Positions 55,776 to 64,000 of a stretch of DNA of 64,000 nucleotides are shown one piece after another. A program made the position numbers and the translations under genes. Numbering within the stretch: position 1 is the stretch's first letter; every line of letters starts with the position of its first letter. The notes under the pieces are model-generated. The model was given only the letters and a program-made list of their open reading frames with translations. It was not told the DNA's origin and did no database searches. The stretch comes from Clostridium sp. DL-VIII (GTDB lineage: Bacteria; Bacillota; Clostridia; Clostridiales; Clostridiaceae): assembly GCF_000230835.1 (NCBI RefSeq), contig NZ_CM001240.1:5664279-5728278 (forward strand), written 5' to 3'.

Positions 55776-56105
55776 ATAAAATCACTTCCTTTTTATTTAA
55801 CACTAAACTCTGAATATTCCTTATATTACATATCTTTTTATTATAAATTTTTAATATATATATGTTGCAATTAATAATTTACAAAGTACAATTGATGCCC
55901 TTTATGGGTAGTCTGTGACCAATTGCAGTTGAAATCCTTACAGGATTTCTTAAAAATGTAGAATTATTATTGCAATATATATAAGGTCTAAATTGAAAAT
56001 ATATTTTACTAAATTATTAGTTTTAGAAATTTTTAAAAAATTTCATTATTAATTGTTAATTGTCAAATGTACATTGTTAATTAGAACTTATATAGTTTAA
56101 TTGTG
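55776..56105. other. Gene-free region between the NifX-like gene and nifB
   Basis: It is dominated by the TIR element at 55854-55983. The rest is AT-rich with repeated TTAATTGT words (56040-56085). A nifB promoter may lie here, but no clear one was found. Confidence 0.6.
55854..55983. repeat. TIR element, TATATGTTGCAATT family, copy 3
   Basis: The left end ATATATATATGTTGCAATTA and right end AATTATTATTGCAATATATA are inverted repeats. The interior includes ATGCCCTTTATGGGTAGTCTGTG, close to ATGCCCTTTAGGGTATCCTGTG at about 39550 upstream of smpB. No ORF. Confidence 0.6.
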
Positions 56106-56453
56106 TCAATATATATCTAAGATATTTACTTTTGAATTTAATATCTTTTTTAGTATGTCTTCTATAAAATAAGGTGCTTCTATACCTTTTATTCCCCTTG
56201 CTTCAACTAAAGCTAAAGCACCTTGTCCTATTTGTGCAATAAAAACTGCTTTACAATCTGATATTAATTCGATAGATTTTTCCATCGCTTCCTCTGTATG
56301 TTGAAAATCTTGGCATGCTGGTTCATTTACCCTCGTTTCAACATACTTATAATCTTTGTCATCTACCTCAACAACTAAAAACTGCTTTGCTCTTCCAAAA
56401 TGCTGATTTACAACTTTTCCATCGCTACTTGCAAATGCTATTTTATAAGACAT
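56106..56453 (-). CDS. NifX/NafY-like iron-cofactor binding protein
   Basis: This 115-residue protein of the dinitrogenase iron-molybdenum cofactor binding family has IAFASSDGKVVNQHFGRAKQF at the start and CKAVFIAQIGQGALALVEARGIKG in the middle, ending in a hydrophobic segment. Family members carry NifB-type clusters between NifB and the enzyme. It is placed right behind metQ in a metN-metI-metQ transcription unit with a 15-base gap, an unusual coupling of a cofactor carrier to a transporter. The ATG follows AGGAGAGATAAG. The role is inferred from family and neighbours. Confidence 0.83.
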   Translation of the reverse strand: MSYKIAFASSDGKVVNQHFGRAKQFLVVEVDDKDYKYVETRVNEPACQDFQHTEEAMEKSIELISDCKAVFIAQIGQGALALVEARGIKGIEAPYFIEDILKKILNSKVNILDIY

Positions 56454-56468
56454 TTCTTATCTCTCCTC

Positions 56469-57311
56469 CTAAAATGCTGGTACTACTGCTACACCATACT
56501 TTTCTTTGATGAAATTTTTCACATCATCTGAATTCAATGCTGCCACAAGGGCCTTTATATCATCTCTATCTTTATCACCTTTTCTTACTACAATTACATT
56601 GGCATAAGGAGAATCTCCACTTTCTCTGATTAAAGCAGTGTTTGGATCAATTTTGGCATCTAAAATTACATTAGTATTTATAACTGCTCCTGCTAAATCA
56701 TCAAGAGCTCTTGGCAACTGTGCTGCATCAGCTTCTACAAATTGAAGATTCTTAGGATTTTCTGCTATATCACTTGGTGTTGCTGAATAATCTGTTATAC
56801 CACTTTTTAATTTAATAAGACCATTTTTCTCAAGAAGCACTAATGCCCTATATTCATTTGATGGATTATTAGGTATTCCTATTTTATCTCCATCCTTTAG
56901 ATCACTTATAGATTTTATCTTATTTGAATATAAGCCTATTGGTTCAATATGAACTTTTCCTGCAACTTCAAAATTATAGCCTTTTTCTTTAGATACCGAT
57001 TCTAAATAAGGAACATGCTGAAAGTAATTTGCATCTATTTGCTTTTCATCTAGGGCAGGATTTAATTGTCCTTCATCATCTAATGTTACTATTTCTAAAT
57101 TAATACCTTCTTCCTTTAACTTTGGTTTAATATGCTCTAATATTTCAGCATGAGGTGTCACTGCTGCTCCTACCTTTAAAGTTACTTCACTTTTTTTACT
57201 TGAGCTATCATCTGCCTTGCTTGTATCCTGCTTACTATTATTAGCACATCCTGTAAAGATACTTAAAACCATAAGAGTGCTTGTGAAAATCGCTATCAAT
57301 TTTTTATTCAT
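56469..57311 (-). CDS. metQ: MetQ-like binding lipoprotein (third transporter)
   Basis: This 280-residue protein has lipobox LSIFTGC near residue 22. The mature region opens KVGAAVTPHAEILEHIKP, closer to the SAM-riboswitch MetQ (GVTPKPHEEIV) than to the tandem pair at 46.7-48.5 kb. ANYFQHVPYLES and GIPNNPSNEYRALVLL follow. It may bind methionine or a near relative. metI lies 41 bases upstream and the NifX-like gene 15 bases downstream. It is part of the nifH-metNIQ-nifX stretch. Confidence 0.91.
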   Translation of the reverse strand: MNKKLIAIFTSTLMVLSIFTGCANNSKQDTSKADDSSSKKSEVTLKVGAAVTPHAEILEHIKPKLKEEGINLEIVTLDDEGQLNPALDEKQIDANYFQHVPYLESVSKEKGYNFEVAGKVHIEPIGLYSNKIKSISDLKDGDKIGIPNNPSNEYRALVLLEKNGLIKLKSGITDYSATPSDIAENPKNLQFVEADAAQLPRALDDLAGAVINTNVILDAKIDPNTALIRESGDSPYANVIVVRKGDKDRDDIKALVAALNSDDVKNFIKEKYGVAVVPAF

Positions 57312-57352
57312 TATTATTCCTCCTAATATTCATCTAATAAATCAAATTTTTA

Positions 57353-58021
57353 CTACTCAAATTTAAATCTTCTCTTATTTATTAACTTTGCAATAGAATC
57401 ACCTGCAAATTGAATAACTTGTACAATTACAACTAATATGACTACAGTTCCTATAAGTACATCTGTACGAAACCTCTGATATCCAAATCTTATAGCTAAA
57501 CTTCCAAGTCCTCCTGCACCAATTGCTCCTGCTATAGCTGTAAAGCCTATTATTCCTATTACTGCTATAGTTATTCCTCTAACGATTGAAGGAAGTGCTT
57601 CTGGAAGTAATACTTTTTTGATTATCTCGAAGGGAGTTGCTCCCATAGATTCTGCTGCTTCTATTTTCCCAAATTCAACTTCCTTCAGGCTATTTTCTAT
57701 TATTCTTGCAAGAAATGGTGCTGAACCAATTGAAATAGATACTATTGCTGCATTTGCTCCTAAAGTTGTTCCAACTATAACTTTGGCTAGTGGTAATAAA
57801 ATAATGATTAATATCATTTCAGGCATCGATCTTATTACATTTATAATAAATCCAGTTATTTTATTCACTTTAATTAATGGGAATATTCCACCTTTATCAC
57901 TAACAACAAGTAAAATTCCTATGGGCACTCCAAGTACAAATGCTATTATAGATGAAAGAAATACCATATATAATGTTTCTGCTGTACCAGTTATAAGTAG
58001 ACTTCCTAAATCGCTGCTCAT
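57353..58021 (-). CDS. metI: MetI-like ABC permease (third transporter)
   Basis: This 222-residue permease has coupling loop AAESMGATPFEIIKKVLLPEALPSI and the signature GFTAIAGAIGAGGLGSLAIRFGYQRF. The start overlaps the metN stop by four bases. Helix number and length fit MetI. Confidence 0.92.
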   Translation of the reverse strand: MSSDLGSLLITGTAETLYMVFLSSIIAFVLGVPIGILLVVSDKGGIFPLIKVNKITGFIINVIRSMPEMILIIILLPLAKVIVGTTLGANAAIVSISIGSAPFLARIIENSLKEVEFGKIEAAESMGATPFEIIKKVLLPEALPSIVRGITIAVIGIIGFTAIAGAIGAGGLGSLAIRFGYQRFRTDVLIGTVVILVVIVQVIQFAGDSIAKLINKRRFKFE

Positions 58022-58797
58022 ATTCCTTCACCACCTGAAAATTTTCTATTTTTCTGAAGACCTTTTGTAATATTAATAAACTTTTTCAAAGTGTCACTTT
58101 TGGGATTTAAAAATAAATTATCTGTTTCACCACTTTCTACAATGTGCCCTTCTTCTAAAACCACCATATTGTTTGTTGCATACCGTAATACATCAAGTTC
58201 ATGAGTTATTATTACTATTGTTAAATTTAATCTCTCATTTATACTCTTTAAAAGTTCCAGAATCGAAAAGGTAGTTTGTGGATCCAAAGCAGAAGTTGCT
58301 TCATCACTTAATAAAACATCAGGCTCATTTGCTAGCGCCCTTGCAATTCCAACTCTTTGCTTTTGTCCTCCGCTTAATTGAAGTGGATATGCATCCCTTT
58401 TTTCTGATAATTCAACTAATTCTAATATTTCTTCAACTCTTTCCTTTATTTTTTCTTTTTTATATCCAGATATCTCTAATGGAAAGGCAATATTCTCATA
58501 TACTGTTCTTGAATCAAATAAATTAAATTGTTGAAATATCATTCCTATCTTTTTTCTTGCATTCCTAAGTTCCCTTCTATTTAATTTTGTTATTTCATCT
58601 TCACCAATAACTATGGTTCCTAAATCAGGCTTCTCCAGTCCATTTAAACATCTTATTAAAGTTGATTTTCCTGCACCGCTAAAACCTATTATTCCAAAAA
58701 TATCACCTGAATCAATTTTAAAGCTTATATCTTTTAGTACCTCTACTTTTCCAGTAGGAGTATTAAAGGTTTTACTTACATTATTTACAGTTATCAT
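58018..58797 (-). CDS. metN: MetN-like ABC ATPase without NIL domain
   Basis: This protein of about 259 residues has Walker A GFSGAGKST, signature [10 protein letters not shown], Walker [13 protein letters not shown] and VIITHELDVL. It ends about 20 residues after ESGETDNLFLNPK, so the C-terminal NIL regulatory domain present in the other two MetN proteins here is missing. That implies loss of methionine feedback inhibition. I chose the ATG at 58797 (MITVNNV) after GGGAGGC; upstream in-frame codons have no site. It lies about 100 bases after nifH. Confidence 0.91.
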   Translation of the reverse strand: MITVNNVSKTFNTPTGKVEVLKDISFKIDSGDIFGIIGFSGAGKSTLIRCLNGLEKPDLGTIVIGEDEITKLNRRELRNARKKIGMIFQQFNLFDSRTVYENIAFPLEISGYKKEKIKERVEEILELVELSEKRDAYPLQLSGGQKQRVGIARALANEPDVLLSDEATSALDPQTTFSILELLKSINERLNLTIVIITHELDVLRYATNNMVVLEEGHIVESGETDNLFLNPKSDTLKKFINITKGLQKNRKFSGGEGI

Positions 58798-58897
58798 AAG
58801 GCTGCCTCCCACTATCTTAAATGTCAATATTTCTTGAGTTCATCTAGATATTTAAAGCTTTATACTCCAAAGATCTTTCAATTACATATTAATTGCT

Positions 58898-59848
<951 letters not shown>

Positions 59849-61156
59849 TTAACTAAATAGATTTAAAGCTTTCTTAAATGCCTGTTTTAAATCTTCTATT
59901 AAATCCTCAGCATCTTCGATACCTATTGAAAGCCTTATGGTTTCCTGAGGTATTTTAGCTAGTTTTAATTGTTCTTCAGTTAATTCTCCATGAGTTGTTT
60001 TTGGAACATTAACAATTAAAGATCTTGCATCTCCAACATTAGCCTGATAACTAAATAACTTAACTGAATTAATTAATTTATAAATTCCTTCTGAATTTCC
60101 ATTAAATCCAAATGTAAAAGTTGAACCAACACCCTTTGGAAAATATTTATCTGCTAAAGCTTTATAAGGGCTTCCTTCAACTGTCGGATAGCTTATCCAG
60201 CTAACTGCTTCTTCTGTTTTTAAGAATTCTACTATTTTCTCAGTGTTTAAAACTTGTTTTTGTACTCTTTCTGATAAGGTTTCTAAGCCTATTAATATTA
60301 AATAAGCATCAAAAGGACTAAGCACTGCTCCAAAATAGGTAAGATAATCTAATCTTATTTTTCCTGCAAATGCACTTTCCTTAAATGCCTCGATATAGCT
60401 TCTTTCATTTCCTTCTAAATCCTTTAGAGTAAAATGTGGCTGAGTAAATTGAGGATACTTACCATTTGCCCAATTAAAATTACCGCTATCTACTATTACA
60501 CCAGCAATAACATTTCCATGACCACTTAAAGCTTTAGTTGCAGAATATATGACAACATCTGCTCCATACTTAATTGGATTAAGCAAATATGGTGTTGCAA
60601 AGGTATTGTCTACAATAAGTGGAATATCATTTTCATGAGCAACTTCAGCTATTTTCTCTATATCTGAAATAACCGCATTGGGATTACTAATTGTTTCTAT
60701 AAAAATTGCCTTTGTATCTTCCTTAATAGCCCTTCTAAACTCCTCTATATCACTATCATTATCAATTCTGTCAATTTGGATTCCGAACTTAGGATATAAT
60801 TTTTTTAATGCATCTACTGTTCCTCCATATAGCTGATGTGTTGTTAAAATTCTGCCTCCTCCTTCTGCGACAGCCAATAATGCGTAAGTAATAGCTGCCA
60901 TACCAGAAGCCACTCCAACAGCAGAAGCTCCTCCATCCAAGGCAGCTATTCTACTTTCTAATACACTTACAGTTGGATTTCCAAGCCTGCTATAGATATA
61001 TCCTTCTTCAGAAAGACTTGCTAGCCTATCAAATCTTTCTGCTTCACCTACTTCAAAAGATGCAGTTGCATATATTGGCACAGAAACCGCATCATTGTGG
61101 TTTTTAGGATTATACCCACCTCTAACCTTAATAGTGTCAAATTTATAATCTCCCAT
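59849..61156 (-). CDS. O-acetylhomoserine sulfhydrylase (MetY-like)
   Basis: This 435-residue PLP enzyme has the length and inserts of MetY rather than MetB/MetC. It has TIKVRGGYNPKNHNDAVSVPIY at the start, PLP lysine in VIYSATKALSGHGNVI and the MetY-type insert with NWANGKYPQFTQPH. MetY joins O-acetylhomoserine with sulfide to homocysteine or with methanethiol to methionine. Between K2 and nifH it is ideally placed to capture thiols released by the nitrogenase-like enzymes. GGAGAGA precedes the ATG. Confidence 0.9.
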   Translation of the reverse strand: MGDYKFDTIKVRGGYNPKNHNDAVSVPIYATASFEVGEAERFDRLASLSEEGYIYSRLGNPTVSVLESRIAALDGGASAVGVASGMAAITYALLAVAEGGGRILTTHQLYGGTVDALKKLYPKFGIQIDRIDNDSDIEEFRRAIKEDTKAIFIETISNPNAVISDIEKIAEVAHENDIPLIVDNTFATPYLLNPIKYGADVVIYSATKALSGHGNVIAGVIVDSGNFNWANGKYPQFTQPHFTLKDLEGNERSYIEAFKESAFAGKIRLDYLTYFGAVLSPFDAYLILIGLETLSERVQKQVLNTEKIVEFLKTEEAVSWISYPTVEGSPYKALADKYFPKGVGSTFTFGFNGNSEGIYKLINSVKLFSYQANVGDARSLIVNVPKTTHGELTEEQLKLAKIPQETIRLSIGIEDAEDLIEDLKQAFKKALNLFS

Positions 61157-61344
61157 TTATCTCTCCTCTTTTCTTTTTATAAACTTTTATTTATCATCTA
61201 TAGAGCATTCTTATAAAAATACTCTTATTTAAAACCTCTATAATTTCCCATGACACCCTTAAAAGCAAGCACTCATTAAATTTTGTCTCTACTCTTACAT
61301 TGATATTAATTTAGATATTCCTACCCTTATATCTATCTTTTTCT

Positions 61345-62661
61345 TTATCTATAGGTGTTCAGTACTCGATCATATATATCCTCAATCGCTCTAAGTCCAC
61401 CATTATATCCCGCATAACCACAATTAAGTACTAGTCTATAGGTTACTGGAACACTTGCTATAAGCAGATCTGCATTCATTTTTTTTGCAAGATCTCTATC
61501 CCATCCACTTCCTAAAATCAATGCTCTACTTTCAATTGATTCTTTTTCAATTTCCAATTGAACACTACCTGCATCTACATTGAATTCAACTTCTGCATGC
61601 CTAAACTCTGAAATATTCTCAAATTCTTTTACTATGGCTTCCTTATATTTTTCTGGAGTATCATCAACAATAAACTGCCTTCCTGGAAGTATTCCAAGTT
61701 CATTCAATAAAAATTTAGAAAATCCTAATGAATATGATGCGTCTAAAATGCTGTAAAATTTTCTTGGAAGACCATATCTAAATTCAAGCATAAAATCTGC
61801 TGTCCTTTCTATGTGAAAGTAAAACTTCTCCTCCTCTTTCTTAATAAAACTCTCAACGCTATCTTTACCTAAATGTCCAAATTCGCCTACCTGCCTTAAA
61901 AATTTAGTTGTAGCAATCGCTCCTATTGGCAGATATGGAAAATGTACATATGGTGTTTTGTATTTTTCTTTTAAATGTTCTGCAATATCTAAGCCTACCC
62001 ATGAGCTTGCAACTATATTAAACTCTGCATTAGGTATTGTCTTCCACTCCTCTATACCTTTAGATTCATTTCCGAAAAGTATATTTACTTTTAGTCCAAT
62101 CCCCTCTAGTACCCTCTTTATTTCTTCCAAATTTCCATTCCAATAAGGATCTTGATATGGCACTGTTGCAAATACATTCACAAGTCCCTTTTTTACAGTG
62201 TCATCTTTTTTGAATTTATCTACATATTGATCAATTATTGCATTAACAACTGTACTATGACTCACATAATTATTGCTTTTAAATCCACCAGTTTCTACAT
62301 ATACAATTGGCTTGTCTTCTTCTTGATATTTACTTGTTACACTTCCAATATCATCTCCAACTATATCTGAAGTACATCCTGTAAGAACAACATAAAGATC
62401 TGCATCTATTACTTTAAATGCACCTTCAATAACATCTTTAAGTTTTCTTTCACCTCCAAACACGACATCTGACTCTGTTGCATTTGTACATGGTATTGTA
62501 TTTCCTCCAGCATACCCTTCCCCCTGTCCTATCAACGAACTTATTTTATTGCTGCATCCTGGTCCTGAATGTAATATTGGAACTCCACGTCTAATAGCTA
62601 TCACTGTCTGTTGAGCTCCTAAAGCACATGAAAACCTAGGCTGTTCAATAATTTTCGACAT
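61345..62661 (-). CDS. Nitrogenase-like component 1, beta-type subunit (K2)
   Basis: This 438-residue NifK homologue is paralogous to K1. The P-cluster cysteines are kept: C12 (RFSCALG), C36 (SGPGCSN) and C96 (LTGCTSDIVGDD). FGGERKLKDVI and VYVETGGFKSNNYV match K1's phrases. Its start overlaps the D2 3' end by 17 bases, with its ribosome site (AGGAGG) inside D2, so D2 and K2 are coupled. It precedes MetY by 188 bases. Partner D2 continues past the window end. Confidence 0.85.
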   Translation of the reverse strand: MSKIIEQPRFSCALGAQQTVIAIRRGVPILHSGPGCSNKISSLIGQGEGYAGGNTIPCTNATESDVVFGGERKLKDVIEGAFKVIDADLYVVLTGCTSDIVGDDIGSVTSKYQEEDKPIVYVETGGFKSNNYVSHSTVVNAIIDQYVDKFKKDDTVKKGLVNVFATVPYQDPYWNGNLEEIKRVLEGIGLKVNILFGNESKGIEEWKTIPNAEFNIVASSWVGLDIAEHLKEKYKTPYVHFPYLPIGAIATTKFLRQVGEFGHLGKDSVESFIKKEEEKFYFHIERTADFMLEFRYGLPRKFYSILDASYSLGFSKFLLNELGILPGRQFIVDDTPEKYKEAIVKEFENISEFRHAEVEFNVDAGSVQLEIEKESIESRALILGSGWDRDLAKKMNADLLIASVPVTYRLVLNCGYAGYNGGLRAIEDIYDRVLNTYR

Positions 62662-64000
62662 TAGTATTACCTCCTAAGAACGTAAATGGATCTTGATCAA
62701 GCCACCATTTTGTATATGGCATGGTACTATGCTTAGCAAGATTAGTTACAAATTCTCTGTTATCTATTGTTTCAACTATACGTGATGCATAATTTAGAAC
62801 TCCTTGATACCCAAACCCAAATTGTTCGTCTCCAATTAATAAAGTTGGTATTCCAAGTTTTGCCCCCCACATAGTCATCCCACCATGTCTTGCAATCATA
62901 AGATCAGGTTTCACCCTGTTTAATATATTTACAAGTTCATATGCCTGCTTGTTACAAACATTATAGTGTTTAATGTCTCCATAAATATTTACTGCCTGTG
63001 CTAAAGCATCAGAAGTCTTATCCTTGTTATCATATAGAGGATCATGATGGAAAATAGCTGCTCCCTGAACATCTAATCCAAGTTCCCTAAGCATAGCTAT
63101 TATTGCATGGCCATGTGCTGCTCCTGCTGTAACATATGCTGTTTTTCCTTTTAATTTTTCTCTATATTCTTCAAGTCTTGGTAGCACTTTTACATGTTCT
63201 TCTTCTATTATTTTTTCGATTTCTTCTTCTCGATTTAATACTCTGCCTATTTCCCTCATCCATATATCAGTTCCCTCTATTCCGTAAGCTGGTGGTGCTT
63301 TTATTTCTTTAACTCCATATTCTTGCTCTAAAGCTGCACCTAAATAAGTACTTAAGGAAGGGCAAACATGAATTGTTGCTGCTGCTTCAGAAATATACTC
63401 TAATTCAGCCACTGTTGAAAAAGGTACAATGTATTGAGCTTCATACCCAAGTCTATTTAAAAATCCATCAAAAATATGACTTCCCCAAAAATTAGCTATA
63501 TTAACTTTATTGGTTTTCTTCCTAGGCGGTTTTACCAGTTTTCTCAAAATCGAATGATATGCCGCATCAAATCCTGTTGTCCATATTTTAGATCTGAACC
63601 CTTCACACGAACATGATATAACAGGTATTCCTAGCTCTTGTGATAAATTTTCAGTTATTGCATCAACATCTTCTCCTATTATTCCTGAGGCACAGGACGT
63701 GGTAACAAAGATAGCATTTGGTTTGACTCTTTTATATGCTTCCCTTACTGTGTCTTCCAATTTCTTAGCTGCACCAAAAACAGTATCTTTTTCTTCAATA
63801 CATGTACTGAAATATCTGCCTATGGTAGCTGGAAGATTTCTCTTCATTTGTTCTACTCTATAAGTAAAATTGAAACCAAAGAAATCTCCAGCACATCCTA
63901 TTGGTGCATGATTAACAACTACTGCATCCCTTATCATTGACAATTGGCAAAATGCATGTCCTGCATTACATCCCATACATTGAGAGAACTTCCTTGAACA
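62645..64000 (-). CDS. Nitrogenase-like component 1, alpha-type catalytic subunit (D2), 5' end beyond window
   Basis: This NifD homologue has about 451 visible residues, and by comparison with D1 about 43 are missing at the N-terminus. The visible start shows CSRKFSQCMGC, an N-terminal Cys motif as in D1. P-cluster cysteines are in CNAGHAFC, APIGCA and TTSCASGIIGED. The cofactor cysteine is in HVCPSLSTY. As in D1, the NifD Gln191/His195 positions are W and F (CEGFRSKIWTTGF). The candidate distal ligand region reads GDEQFGFGYQG, with Gln where D1 has His, so cofactor ligation or substrate may differ between the two. The overlap with K2 implies equal production. It is likely a C-S bond reductase by context. 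Confidence 0.85.
   Translation of the reverse strand, partial: CSRKFSQCMGCNAGHAFCQLSMIRDAVVVNHAPIGCAGDFFGFNFTYRVEQMKRNLPATIGRYFSTCIEEKDTVFGAAKKLEDTVREAYKRVKPNAIFVTTSCASGIIGEDVDAITENLSQELGIPVISCSCEGFRSKIWTTGFDAAYHSILRKLVKPPRKKTNKVNIANFWGSHIFDGFLNRLGYEAQYIVPFSTVAELEYISEAAATIHVCPSLSTYLGAALEQEYGVKEIKAPPAYGIEGTDIWMREIGRVLNREEEIEKIIEEEHVKVLPRLEEYREKLKGKTAYVTAGAAHGHAIIAMLRELGLDVQGAAIFHHDPLYDNKDKTSDALAQAVNIYGDIKHYNVCNKQAYELVNILNRVKPDLMIARHGGMTMWGAKLGIPTLLIGDEQFGFGYQGVLNYASRIVETIDNREFVTNLAKHSTMPYTKWWLDQDPFTFLGGNTNVENY

Overview
The window is low-GC, densely coded DNA with Clostridium-type ribosome sites (AGGAGG, often with TTG or GTG starts), T-box, TPP and SAM leaders, a CtsR operator, and genes such as nfnAB, agrB, rnr-smpB and ECF S-components. 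It fits a solvent-forming Clostridium sensu stricto (cluster I, C. beijerinckii-like). The species is an inference. No rRNA, tRNA, CRISPR array, insertion sequence or prophage was seen.

Left part (1-42 kb): mostly housekeeping and signalling genes, nearly all on the minus strand. In order: a truncated chemoreceptor with an RsbW-like ATPase; a YczE-type membrane protein; the electron-bifurcating transhydrogenase pair nfnBA; an agr locus whose signal-peptide gene looks decayed; a methyltransferase; dut; a 1762-residue kinase-like/AAA/TPR/GGDEF protein; a polysaccharide deacetylase; trpP behind a Trp T-box; ttcA-like; tenI/thiE and thiF behind a TPP riboswitch; PspC; an ECF S-component; a P1 peptidase; clpB with a CtsR box on its promoter; two tandem XRE-TPR regulators; an RNase HI; a DUF1232 protein; metNIQ behind a SAM-I riboswitch; a tandem 5'-nucleotidase; smpB and rnr.

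Right part (42.4-64 kb): about 21 kb devoted to organosulfur metabolism, all on the minus strand. It holds two separate nitrogenase-like component 1 pairs (D1/K1 at 42.4-45.3 kb, D2/K2 at 61.3-64 kb, D2 cut by the window end), one NifH, one NifB, one small NifX-like protein, two more metNIQ transporters (one with two binding proteins), O-acetylhomoserine sulfhydrylase, an MccA/MccB-like pair, a methionine-type aminotransferase, an HcxA-like 2-hydroxyacid dehydrogenase and an M20 amidohydrolase. The component 1 subunits keep the six P-cluster cysteines and the cofactor cysteine, but replace the residues equivalent to NifD Gln191 and His195 with Trp and Phe. No nifEN or nifV is present. The best reading is a methylthio-alkane-reductase-like (C-S bond reducing) nitrogenase relative that frees thiols from organic sulfur compounds, with import, deacylation, oxidation/transamination and thiol capture encoded alongside. 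Two transcription units in this island share an identical 17-nt leader motif directly before an intrinsic terminator, a candidate new regulatory element.

Repeats: several families of small inverted-repeat elements lie between genes. They include a REP-like family with AGGCAC termini found just after the stop codons of minus-strand genes, a TIR family with TATATGTTGCAATT ends, and two roughly 200-260 bp hairpin elements that share a central core.
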